Positions 55,426-64,000 of a stretch of DNA of 64,000 nucleotides are shown in pieces (position 1 is the first letter of the stretch; every line of letters begins with the position of its first letter). The stretch lies in the NCBI RefSeq assembly GCF_021134715.1, contig NC_060023.1:3968001-4032000 (forward strand). Direction: 5' to 3'. Below the pieces are notes generated by a model that worked only from the letters and a program-made list of their open reading frames with translations, ran no database searches and was not told the DNA's origin. The translations under genes and the position numbers were made by a program. This DNA is from Daphnia pulex (taxonomy: Eukaryota; Arthropoda; Branchiopoda; Diplostraca; Daphniidae).

Positions 55426-56295
55426 GGGGAGACTGGAGTAAAACGGGACGGTTTTTGTTTTCCCCCTATATCTCCCAAACTAATTATTTAATTTCTTTAA
55501 AATTTTGTTTTTATGTATTCCATATTGTAATAAACCCCCCATATTTTTTATATAATTTAATAAAGAACTATTTCCCCATAAAATACCTTTAAAGTTTCCT
55601 CAGATTTGTGGGGGGGGCCTATTATTTTGGGTCATTGAGGACACTGGGGTGGGTGGTAAGGGACGTCCTCCGTTTTATCTTTTAAATACATTTAAAAAAT
55701 TGAAAAAAAATTGAAAAAGTGTTCCACTGCATAGACTCTTTGAGTTTATAAATGTTTCAATTTGATTATTTTGGTAATGAACCTTTTTTCTTATATAAAC
55801 AAAATTTCTTATGGAGCAGTAGGATATCCTGCGTTGCCAGGTCAGTAAATCAAGCCTCTTTAAAATGCTGTACGCTGATTGGCCCGTAACTGTCCCAAAA
55901 TAGTCAAAAACAGCTGTCCCGATTTCCCAATTATGACTCTTTTTTTTTAAAGTTCATACTGTCTAAACTAATCGATCTAAAATTCTAATTTTTGTTTTAA
56001 ACGATCAAGAAATGAATCAGCTTCATTTCCATATTAAATTTACATGCCATTAGCGTTTATTTATTTCTATAAACATAAAATGGCGGAGACAAAAATTTCA
56101 AAAAAAAACTGTTTTTTTTAGTTTTGTCAATAACTCATGCAGTTATTGACAAAAATCAACCAAATTTCATGCCTAAGTAGATTATACGTATTTACATAAC
56201 ATGATAAAAAAATTTTAAATTTTATTAACATCTAATATTTCCCCCCCCCCCACTGTCCCTTTTGACCCGGTGTCCCGTTTTACTCCAGTCTCCCC
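55426..56295. mobile_element. 870-bp MITE inserted in RT, TA target duplication
   Basis: Terminal inverted repeats start GGGGAGACTGGAGTAAAACG and end with the reverse complement, flanked by TA at 55424-55425 and 56296-56297. It contains an internal hairpin GTTTTGTCAATAACT...AGTTATTGACAAAA (about 56121-56155) and poly-C/G runs. No ORF. The RT reading frame lines up on both sides of the insertion. Confidence 0.9.
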
Positions 56296-56297
56296 TA

Positions 56298-57045
56298 ATT
56301 GACTGATTTTTGTATAAATTGGCATTTCTTCATTTTTAACGTTAACTTCGCTTCTCTTAATAATTGAAACACATGGCGAATATCTTTCAAATGATCTTCG
56401 AACGTATCTGAATATATGATTAGGACGTCATCCAAATAAACCAACGCCTTTTTCCCCAAGACGTCTCTCAGGGCATAATTCATTAAACTTTGGAACGTCG
56501 GAGGCCCATTGCACAATCCAAAGGGCATCCGTGTGAATTGATAAAGATTATCCTCAACTACAAACACTGTTTTTTCTCTAGCTGATTCTTCTAACTCGAT
56601 TTGGTAATATCCAGATGCTAAATCCAGTGTAGTAAAGAATTTTTTTCCGTGTAATTTATCTAGTAACTCGTCGATACGAGGCATTGGAAAAGAATCTTTC
56701 TTTGTAATACTATTCAACTTCCGGTAATCGATGCAAACCCTGATCTCCCCGTTCTTTTTAACAACTATTACTACTGCTTGGGGCTGCCCAGGCGGAAATT
56801 GATTCTTCGATAATACCTGCTCTTTTTAAATCGTCTAATGTTTTACGTAATATCTCAATATACTTTGGATTTATTCTGTAAGGGCGCATTCTAATAGGGC
56901 CCTTACCCTGTGTGTCTATAGTATGCTGAATTAAATTAGTACTCCCTAGTTCGGAAGCACGATTAGCAAATAATGTTTTGAATTCAAAAATTAAATTATT
57001 AAGTGGTAGTTGGTACTCGGACTCTACAACTGGATAAACGAACAA
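56298..57045 (-). pseudogene. Gypsy element 3 RT, N-terminal and catalytic part
   Basis: Contains the strand before RT (HTIDTQGKGPIRMRPYRINP), then after a one-base frame change near 56780 the fingers (SFPMPRIDELLD), palm (LDLASGYYQIELEE; MPFGLCNGPPTFQSLMN) and catalytic VYLDDVLI. The frame ends at the MITE. The canonical Y-L-D-D box is intact. Confidence 0.85.
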
Positions 57046-57154
57046 ATCAGCTTCTTTACTGTCTTCTCATAAGCTCCCTTCTTTGTTTTTAACTTCAACT
57101 TTTCCCACTTCCCCTTCCCTTCCCCCTTTCCCACCCTGTTCTCCTGTCCCTTTG

Positions 57155-57316
57155 TGTCCCCTAGTTTCATATTGTCCCCTAGTTTCATAGTGTCCCCTTG
57201 TTTCATATTGTCCCCTTATTTCTCTTTGTCTGACTGTTTCATTTTGTCCCCCTGTTTCTATTTGTCTGCTTGGTTCATATTGTCCCCTTGTTTCTATTTG
57301 TCTGCCTGTTTCTTCC
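57155..57316 (-). repeat. 18-bp minisatellite in the protease-RT linker, nine units
   Basis: Nine consecutive 18-bp units in exact register from 57155 to 57316 (plus-strand consensus TGTCCCCTTGTTTCATAT). On the minus strand, in the pol frame, each codes a hexapeptide such as RGQYET or RGHYET. Confidence 0.9.
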
Positions 57317-57423
57317 GTTCCCCCCATCCATTCCCGCTGTCCCATTTTGACTACCGACGACTTCAATACTCCCTAGGTGAGTAGCTCTCGGTATACATAC
57401 ACTTTCTAATGAATTATTTACGA

Positions 57424-58092
57424 TTAACATGTTATAAGTAGGCTACCATCCTTTGAAACGGTGTTCACAAAATCAAAAATTTCTAACCCTTTGGGTAGTT
57501 TATCTGCTTGAGAAAAAACAAAAGTAGCTGTCGATAGAACATAAGGAAACGATCCTTTCGTTTTTGCTTCAATCACCAATATAGATTGTCGTGGTACTTT
57601 TACTCGTTGTTTGGACACAATTGATATCTCTGGTGAGGCCACTTGACCAGAAGCTTCTCTAGCTAAATATATACTTTGATTTTCCCCATCCACCGTAAAT
57701 CCGTGGCTTCTAATCGCATCCCACCCTAAAATACAGTCTTCTGATATCCCATCAGTAACAACAAATTCTTGCAAAAGTTGTGTCCCTCTATAATATATTG
57801 GTAAAGTAACTAATCCTAAAGTATCTAATTTCTTATCGTGCACGTCGTACAAATCAAAATCGGGTTTACTGCAGGTCCCCCGACTTCTCTGTGGAATTTT
57901 TTTAAGCAAGTTCGTGTTTATCACACTTCTTGCTGCCCCAGTATCAAATAGGGCTTGGAAACTAATGTTGAAACTAATAAGAGGAATGCGAGGAGTTAAA
58001 TTGCTTGTCTTCGTGGTTATTAGTCTAGAAATGCGTCGGGTTTTTTCAAGATTTTGGCTATCAACTGACCCGTGAAAACAGTTGATACCTAA
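57424..58092 (-). CDS. Gypsy element 3 protease (-1 frame)
   Basis: Overlaps the end of gag and is open back to the frameshift site. Active site LFDTGAARSVIN near 57935-57960, a flap-like region ILGWDAIRSHG, and a following β-rich stretch. The D-T-G triad is intact. It has no start codon of its own near the gag stop, consistent with expression by -1 frameshifting. Ends in TAA at 57424. Confidence 0.85.
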   Translation of the reverse strand, partial: LGINCFHGSVDSQNLEKTRRISRLITTKTSNLTPRIPLISFNISFQALFDTGAARSVINTNLLKKIPQRSRGTCSKPDFDLYDVHDKKLDTLGLVTLPIYYRGTQLLQEFVVTDGISEDCILGWDAIRSHGFTVDGENQSIYLAREASGQVASPEISIVSKQRVKVPRQSILVIEAKTKGSFPYVLSTATFVFSQADKLPKGLEIFDFVNTVSKDGSLLITC

Positions 58093-58101
58093 TTGTTTCC
58101 C
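58059..58101 (-). promoter_or_regulatory. Programmed -1 ribosomal frameshift signal, gag/protease
   Basis: On the minus strand the heptamer GGGAAAC (58101-58095) lies in the X-XXY-YYZ phase of gag. A 7-nt spacer AATTAGG contains the gag TAG stop. A perfect 9-bp stem then follows: TATCAACTG (58087-58079) pairs with CAGTTGATA (58067-58059) across an 11-nt loop. The protease frame is exactly -1. Confidence 0.9.
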
Positions 58102-59378
58102 TGATTGGGTGGAGGCCCTGGTAAATTAGGATTACCAATTTGTGACCGTTTCAGACACTGGTAGGCCAAGTGTCCGATTTGCCTACACATATAGCGAATC
58201 GGAGGTTGTGCATTTTCTAACATTATACGTTGATATTTGAAACAAACGTCCTTGCTGTGGCCTTTCAACTTACAAAAGTCACAAATATTGTCTGATCTGG
58301 GAGGGCGAAAGTTTGATTGATTCGGGGGAGGCGGGGGGTTGTTCTGTAAATACGAAGGTGGCCTAAACTGTTGATTTGCCTGCTGATACTGCGGTCGAGG
58401 TTGCCAGTTTGGCTTGCCATTGAATGGTTTGTTTTGCTGGCTATTGTAGCTGGTGGGTGGGTGATATGACGACCCAAACTGATTCATTCCCTGCTGCCCA
58501 GGTAGTAGGAAAGAAACATGTTTATTTGACTGATGGGTTTGCTCATTACTTTTTTTAAATAAAAAATCAACGGCTTTTGAGAGTTCTTGAATATATGAAG
58601 ACATTTCTGACTGCTCCGTACCAGTAGCAACTACCGGTTTTGATCCATCTTTCAAGGCCGCCACCAGAGCGTTCACGGACTCATTCTGCTTTTCAACAAG
58701 TTGTTTTAATTCTACCATTTCGAGGCTTTCACGCAGTTTCGAATCAGGAGGTTTATTTATGACATTGACGAATTCCTGTATTCCCTTACTTCCCTCAATC
58801 GTTTCTAAACGTATCGAATATTTTCTTGCCTCAGAAACTAACTCGTCGAATGTTTTAAACGCCTTATACTTTACTTTCATTTGAAGTTTCTCATCTAAAC
58901 CGTCAATGAATTTTTGTTGTAAGATTATTTGAAAAGAGTCCTGCGTGTACGCGTCTGGATATGCGTACTTGAAGATCTCTTTCAAGCGGATGGCAAAATC
59001 GTAAATTTTTTCTCCGGGTTTTCTACTAGCTTTCTTAAATTTTTTTAAATATTTTTCTGCTGTTTCATCTCCATGAAAATGGTCAATTAGCCTGTCTTTA
59101 ACTGTGGCATATTCGTCCGCGCCACTTTCCAAAACGTATTTGGTTACTTTCTGAGCTCTATCTGTCATTTTTTTATATAATTCTAAGATCACTTCTTCGT
59201 CAGAAAATCCAGAATTACTCACGATTTTTTCAAATGTATCTACCCATGAATCGAATCTTTGTAGAGGCCCACCCGAAAAACAAGATAAAGAATGTAAACT
59301 TGACCTTGTGTGTTGGCTTTTCGCAAAGTCAGACAGCTCTGACCCCCTCGTACACCCATTACCGTTACTACTCGCCAT
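58089..59378 (-). CDS. Gypsy element 3 gag (about 429 aa)
   Basis: First ATG of this frame is at 59378 (MASSNGNGC). Retrotransposon-gag core: LQRFDSWVDTFEKIV, YATVKDRLIDHFHGDETAEK, KPGEKIYDFAIRLKEIF, and a Gln/Asn/Pro-rich segment. A CDFCKLKGHSKDVC zinc knuckle is followed by a weaker CRQIGHLAYQC. Ends TAG at 58089 inside the frameshift signal. The same frame is open for another 389 codons upstream (to 60545) but contains no ATG there. Confidence 0.85.
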   Translation of the reverse strand: MASSNGNGCTRGSELSDFAKSQHTRSSLHSLSCFSGGPLQRFDSWVDTFEKIVSNSGFSDEEVILELYKKMTDRAQKVTKYVLESGADEYATVKDRLIDHFHGDETAEKYLKKFKKASRKPGEKIYDFAIRLKEIFKYAYPDAYTQDSFQIILQQKFIDGLDEKLQMKVKYKAFKTFDELVSEARKYSIRLETIEGSKGIQEFVNVINKPPDSKLRESLEMVELKQLVEKQNESVNALVAALKDGSKPVVATGTEQSEMSSYIQELSKAVDFLFKKSNEQTHQSNKHVSFLLPGQQGMNQFGSSYHPPTSYNSQQNKPFNGKPNWQPRPQYQQANQQFRPPSYLQNNPPPPPNQSNFRPPRSDNICDFCKLKGHSKDVCFKYQRIMLENAQPPIRYMCRQIGHLAYQCLKRSQIGNPNLPGPPPNQGNN

Positions 59379-59395
59379 TTCGATTATGTCGGGGT

Positions 59396-60337
59396 CTATT
59401 CTAAGATTCCACGCCGTTGTCCCGGTTGAACGAACGTTACTTTTAGTCTGAATCCTATTACTGGGATTCTTCTCTGTTGACCCCGACTTCGTCTGATTCT
59501 CCTGCCTATCTGCTGGCAGTTCTCTTCCGCCGGGCGAGTTGTGAACGCGAGAACTTGTCGTAAGGTCTTCTTTGCCTCCCTCAAGTGAATGTTCCCTAAC
59601 TGTACCAGAGCTTGACTCCGGTTCCTTAGAGGAGGAAGATGGTTTAATCTGCTGCTTAATCTGGCTATCTCTGAACGGAGAGGCTGAACTGGAGTTATCT
59701 TGTTGACTTCCGTTAAATAAGTCCCTATCGTTTGAATATTTTCTAGAAATGTGTTTTGGAAGCTTAGACGACTTTCTGTTAAGAAGAAAGAGGTGTTTCC
59801 AACCTCCTTTGCAAGGTTGTGATAATCCCCTTCCTCGTCTAGTTCTTGCAGTTCTCTTCTTGGTGAGAAATCTAAAAATTCCTTTCCTTCTTTTGGCACG
59901 AAGCCGAGAAACTCGTGAAGACTCTGAGCCTGCCCTAGAAGAAACGTCAGAACTCGTCTTGCCTGCTCTAGCAAGGTCTCCACTAAGTGTCGCAACTGTG
60001 AGTCGGTCCTCGCTAGGATCGCTACACGCTCTAATAATTTCTTCTGGAGATTCCTCCTCTCTTTGAGCCCTACCAGAATGCGCGTTAATGCCGTCAACTC
60101 CGTTAAGTCGATCGGGGTTTGATTCGTTTCCCAAGTCTGAAGATCCTGCAACAACCGAATCAGTTGTTCCCAAACCAGCTGATTGCCTGATCTGAAATCC
60201 CTCTTCCGCTCCCGTACGTTCTTTAGAGCCAAAACAAGAAATGGAAGCTGACTGGTTAGGATTGGAAACTGTGCAGTCTTGTCCACCACTACGTTCTGAT
60301 ATATTTGGTGAATGTGATTGACTAACCTCACTGCCAT
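59396..60337 (-). CDS. Upstream ORF of Gypsy element 3, 313 aa, novel
   Basis: ATG at 60337 (GCC-poor but with G at +4), stop at 59396, only 18 nt before the gag ATG. The product is Leu/Gln/Arg-rich and helical (VWEQLIRLLQDLQTWE; LLERVAILARTDSQLRHLVE; LEQARRVLTFLLGQAQSLHE; LRSEIARLSSRLNHLPPL) with a basic C terminus (RRIRRSRGQQRR). No domain recognised; the composition suggests a coiled-coil or nucleic-acid-binding accessory protein. It lies in the +1 frame relative to the ATG-less, Ser/Arg-rich open extension of the gag frame. That extension has the look of a frame shadow, whereas this frame has protein-like periodicity. Confidence 0.6.
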   Translation of the reverse strand: MAVRLVNHIHQIYQNVVVDKTAQFPILTSQLPFLVLALKNVRERKRDFRSGNQLVWEQLIRLLQDLQTWETNQTPIDLTELTALTRILVGLKERRNLQKKLLERVAILARTDSQLRHLVETLLEQARRVLTFLLGQAQSLHEFLGFVPKEGKEFLDFSPRRELQELDEEGDYHNLAKEVGNTSFFLTESRLSFQNTFLENIQTIGTYLTEVNKITPVQPLRSEIARLSSRLNHLPPLRNRSQALVQLGNIHLREAKKTLRQVLAFTTRPAEENCQQIGRRIRRSRGQQRRIPVIGFRLKVTFVQPGQRRGILE

Positions 60338-60737
60338 CGGAATAAGTCCTCTTTCTCAAAAAATGTGCAACCCTATTTGTAAAACTGCCTACTGGCGACT
60401 TGCGAAAAGAGGAATTAAAAGAGGAAGTATGTTGGGAAGGAGAATTTTGCGGGGAAGATGTTATAGGAATCTGGCTTACTTCCAATCTAGCAGATCTTCC
60501 GTGAGCCCAAGCTTCCGCGTAAACTTGAAAATGTTTTTTTAACAAAAGTTAACTAGTCCAATGAACGAGTGCGAATAGTGTTGACGTGATCGACTTGATA
60601 CGAATAAGTTTAAGTTCCAATCCAGCAGTGTTATAATAAGTGTTTCTTGCAAATTCGAAACGAAACTCTGCTGTAGTCAATACTCAAAACAACGCTGCGA
60701 TACGCAAATAAATTGTTATTTTGAACATATGGAATTC

Positions 60738-60930
60738 GGACTGCGGGCGAGTCATCGGACGCGGTGGAACTAATATCAAGAGACTCGAAGTATGAAGTAA
60801 GTTTTCTCAAGGAAAATCTTCCCATCACCGAAGGAGATGTTATGAGTCGCATCGACGCTTGTAGCGACGTTATTAAAAATCTACCTGTACCGATCGAATG
60901 CAGGAAACTGGATCTCAGTAGTAAGAACGT
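60738..60930 (+). pseudogene. KH-domain (hnRNP K-like) exon fragment
   Basis: Encodes CGRVIGRGGTNIKRLE, the KH GxxG loop with its flanking helix. One base later in register comes YEVSFLKENLPITEGDVM and a CSDVIKNLPVPIE helix, as in poly(C)-binding proteins. The frame change falls right after the GxxG helix (about 60788), and no other KH exons are seen, so it is a fragment. It borders the 5' side of Gypsy element 3. Confidence 0.5.
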
Positions 60931-62223
60931 TTATTCCTCCAGTTATTTTTTTTCAACAGCTTAGCTGTGTGCATCAATCGCCCATCTCCCGAAAACAAAT
61001 TCGTTGCCATCTGAGGTAATTAAGACAGGTGCCGTTCAGTATACCAAATACTTCAAGCCGGATCTCGATAGTTTTTCGGGTTTTTTTTTAATTAAAGTCA
61101 AATGATGATTGCTGGACGGTCAGCCTTGCCATCGGTGTAGTTGTTGTCTTGCAATGACGCGCTCCCTCCTCGTGACAATCCGAAGGAATCGGTGAATGAA
61201 CCCCGTCAACGGAGTTGGTGCTGGTCACTGATGTGCGTACGGACTTCCTAAATTCTTGGCGTTGCGTATGGGTTGAGTTGTATGAGAAAACACGAAAGTG
61301 TCGAACCATGCTCTAATATAGGCTAAATTACACCTGACGACGGGACGGTCAATAGCCAAGTACTGTTGAGCGTTCATATCGTTTGTATCGATTTCCAACA
61401 CTTGCTTCTCATTGTCAACTCTGTATCGTGAATTGACTCATCGATCACAAAATAACTAACCTCGCACCCATTAATTAATAAAGGGGGCTGCTGATAGCGT
61501 CCCGCTTTAGATAGTTACCGTAGTAGGTAAGTAAACAATTTTGTAAAAACAAACAATTGAGTGGAATCGGTTTTAAACTTTTGGTTTTCCTCTCAACTCC
61601 TGTACGTAATATTAGTCTTAACAACTTAACGTTTTAGAGGTCTTATACGAAAGACAAAATGTAAAAAATGTTAAAATTAGTATCGTTAAAGAAAATGATG
61701 AGGCTTAGTACGCAGCTGAATATAATTGTGTTATTCAAAACAGCCAAAAATAGGCTAGACGAAACACGCAAAAACTTGTTTGGAGGTCAAATGCTATAGG
61801 CTACCGCTGCAGGTGAAATGCTTTCTGTCCTATTGTGCCCCGTTATTGTGCCCAATGTTCTGAAGAAAAAAAACGAGAACAACACTTGTAGACCGAAAGG
61901 AGAACTGTAAAGACGCACAACATTTTCATTCGTGTCTTGCGTAATTATTTACGGGGAAATCCGTTCGGCTGGAAAATCTGTTTTGAAATAGTAGGCTGAG
62001 TAAATTTTGCAACCAGTAGCTACGTATTTCCTCGCTGAAAAATAGTAGTGATTTTAATCAAAGTGGGAACCATTGACTGTCACCTCAGACCTCGCGTTTG
62101 TTTACTCCGGTTTATTCAGTTATTACACTTTTCTTCTTTTAAGTTTTTTTGCAGTTGATTAGAGCCTGAATTATATTATAACGTGAGATATAATTCAAGT
62201 GAAAGTCAACAGGTGTAGTCAGT
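60931..62223. other. Intergenic region upstream of the receptor gene
   Basis: No gene recognised. Near 62115 the sequence TTTATTCAGTTATT resembles an arthropod initiator about 105 bp before the ATG at 62224, with no clear TATA box. Confidence 0.4.
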
Positions 62224-64000
62224 ATGACAACGGTGAAAATGTCTTCGATGAACAATTGGCTTGGAATCCTTTTGTTATCAATGTTACATCTCGTGGACGC
62301 CGAGAATTTGACGGATTGGAACACTGGCGACGGCGGATTCAAGTGGCGGGCCAACTGTGATTTTCCCGGCGACGATATAGGTCAAGTTCTCTTAACAACT
62401 GCAACCCGAGAAGAGTGTGGCCGACTTTGTATTGCCAACCCGCAATGCAGCCACTTTGTGTTTGGTTATCTGGAAAAGTGTTACATGAAGAATACGCCAT
62501 CAACGACACACCGTCAAGACATCGATTATGAAAGCACGGCCATTTGCGGTTTCATTCCCTGGAGATTTGAATCTCAAATTGGTATTTAAAAGCATAGCCA
62601 TTGACAAAATGAATTTGAATCCAAATAATATTGTGAAAAAATATTTATGTTATTCAGGAAGGGACGACTGGAAATCTACAAGCGAAAGTGGTGCTCATAG
62701 CTGCAGTTTTTATGGCAACGACAGTTTGATTTTGACGACAGATTGCCGACAGGCTGAAGATTGCTCCCTATGGTACGACCAGGTTCTTCCCACTAATGGT
62801 TCAACAGCCTGTAAATTATTAGACGGAAATTCAGGATCGTGTTGCCCGGTGCTCCCTAAAATCACTATAAAGTTCCATGAAGAAAGTCTGTTTAAATTTT
62901 TATCCTGCTAAATGAATTATTAATTGATTCTTCCGTCTCTACTTTATTAGCGCAATACATTAAAATGATCCCCGATGAGAGGGAGCGAATAATCGACGCG
63001 GGAACAAATCTCACTCTGACGTGTGTCTACGCCTTTGAAGACGAATATCAAAAGAAAAATTATAATTTTTCGTGGGAAATTCCAGATTACTTAATCAAAA
63101 ACACTGAAGTATAGATTGACATTTGACTTTATACCCTCGCACTTCATTTTTATCAAAATATTTTCTCTCTTGATTAAATAGTTAAGCGACTTGGACAGTC
63201 GTCTTCGCAAAACGTTTGGGAGGAACGAGACTCACATGACATCGACATTGTCCCTGGTAAATGCAAGAGCCAGAGACACTGGAAACTTCGGTTGCAAGGG
63301 CATCCCGTACGGAATTGCAAACACGTTTACCGTCAGTCAATACGTCTATGTTTTCAGTTCGTTATATTGTTCATAGAAAATTTTTCACTGTATAAAGGAA
63401 TGGTCAATCTCTGAAATTATTTTATTTTAAGATGATTCGGAACTTGTTATTATTGAAGGCAACGAATTTTACTTCGAAATTTCTCAAGATCAAACTAATT
63501 TTCCCGTCAAGTGCATTCCAACCCATCCGGATGTCAAGGTTTCGCTCATCCACAGACATCAATACACAGCAAGAGGCCAAAACTGGTTGGAACCCAAAGT
63601 AAGTATACATTTTAAAGTCTCTTTGGCAATAAACTAAAATGATAGTAAATTAATATTGGGTTGCAAATTTTTTAACAGGCCGATTTGTTAGAAGAACTAT
63701 GTTCGACTTGGTGTTTCAATAAAAAAAGTGGACTTAATCTCAAAAAAGCGAAAATCGACGACTCTGGCCATTTCGAATGCATAGGGACCTACAAAAATAA
63801 GACGAATTTACATAATTTCTATTTGTTTGTCAGTGGTAAGCTTATTACTAAATTGGTGTAGTCCGTTATTATACTCAGTCATTTACAAAATGAAAATCTA
63901 ATAGGAATGGAACTGAAAGGAGTTGATGGTGCAGGTGATCCTTATTTTGAAGGAATTGACGTTACTTTAATTTGCCGAACTTACCAATATACCAAGTTCT
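62224..64000 (+). CDS. PAN/Ig-domain receptor, PDGF/VEGF-receptor-like, 5' part
   Basis: Exon 1 (62224-62581) encodes a signal peptide (MNNWLGILLLSMLHLVDA) and a PAN/apple-like domain with paired Cys (ANCDFPGDD ... ECGRLCIANPQCSHFVFGYL ... CYMKN). Exon 2 (from 62658) is Cys-rich (SCSFYG, TTDCRQAEDCSLWYD, GSCCPVLP); its 3' end is not certain. Exon 3 (62951-63108) and exon 4 (63182-about 63342) form an Ig domain (LTLTCVYAFEDE ... LVNARARDTGNFGCKG). Exons 5 (63432-63598), 6 (63679-63835, with DDSGHFECIG) and 7 (63905 on) continue further Ig-like domains. This matches the extracellular part of Daphnia VEGFR/PVR-like receptor tyrosine kinases. The kinase lies outside the window, so a kinase-less receptor is not excluded. 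Sites are consistent GT/AG; no lesion seen. Confidence 0.7.

Larger units (their letters stand above)
52978..60740 (-). mobile_element. Ty3/Gypsy element 3 with extra upstream ORF
   Basis: Minus-strand order: leader, upstream ORF (60337-59396), gag (59378-58089), protease in -1 frame (58092-57424), repeat-rich linker, RT (57045-55380, interrupted by an 870-bp MITE), RNase H and integrase ending at 52978. RT has a one-base frame change near 56780 and stops occur in the protease-RT linker, so pol is inactive. LTRs could not be identified: a leader resembling R-U5 sequence lies at 60550-60730 next to a KH-domain exon relic, suggesting a truncated 5' LTR. Confidence 0.8.

Noticed and set aside
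57154..57384. Plus-strand ORF with an ILSPSFI/V repeat
   Set aside because: An antisense translation of the 18-bp minisatellite, not an independent gene.

Overview
This is arthropod nuclear DNA, most likely from a cladoceran crustacean such as Daphnia. The reasons are AT-rich DNA, very short introns (about 55-120 bp) with GT..AG ends, TATA boxes followed about 30 bp later by the arthropod initiator TCAGT, C1q-domain secreted proteins with a short coiled stalk, and a PAN/Ig-domain receptor of the PDGF/VEGF-receptor type. The species call is inference from gene families; no database was searched.

The window is a graveyard of truncated host-gene copies, segmental duplications and transposable elements, with few intact genes. 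Left end: a FLYWCH zinc-finger gene tail (32-603), then a stray copy of two exons of the receptor gene at the far right end (943-1303). A 1.15-kb repeat (1621-2775) is interrupted by a young complete Ty3/Gypsy element (2776-8452: identical 213-bp LTRs, 5-bp target duplication, one 1506-codon gag-pol frame). 9.1-12.2 kb: a multi-exon Tudor-domain gene on the minus strand lacking its 5' part. Abutting it head to head is a broken CASC3/Barentsz copy (12.2-13.2 kb).

13.2-31.7 kb: a segmental duplication. Block A (13.2-17.6 kb) and block A' (19.55-23.06 plus 30.8-31.7 kb) each carry a C1q gene, and both genes are broken. A' is split by a 7.7-kb BEL/Pao element (23066-30795) whose two 417-bp LTRs look identical although its coding interior is decayed. 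32.0-33.2 kb: the second copy of the 1.15-kb repeat, which shows the unoccupied form of the Gypsy insertion site. 33.2-39.2 kb: a small family of minus-strand basic-protein genes sharing a 5' leader, an EXOSC10/Rrp6 HRDC fragment, and two related broken secreted-protein genes. 40.7-41.2 kb: an ATRX-like helicase fragment.

42.1-47.4 kb: a decayed minus-strand Gypsy element with a preserved 5' LTR and a MITE at its broken 3' end. 47.4-49.6 kb: duplicated exon-like units and two MITE-type elements, one containing a tRNA-like segment. 49.8-51.6 kb: a degraded viral-type envelope glycoprotein gene. 53.0-60.6 kb: a third Gypsy element (minus strand) with a separate 313-codon upstream ORF, a gag whose first ATG lies 18 nt after that ORF stops, a textbook -1 frameshift signal at the gag/protease junction, a hexapeptide minisatellite in pol, and an 870-bp MITE inside reverse transcriptase. 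60.7-64 kb: a KH-domain fragment and the start of the PAN/Ig receptor gene, which runs off the window.

The most interesting signals are the overlapping upstream ORF and frameshift cassette of the third Gypsy element, the BEL element with identical LTRs but no coding capacity (probable mobilisation in trans), a TMV-type readthrough context at the gag stop of the second Gypsy element, and the dense mosaic of intron-bearing host-gene fragments.
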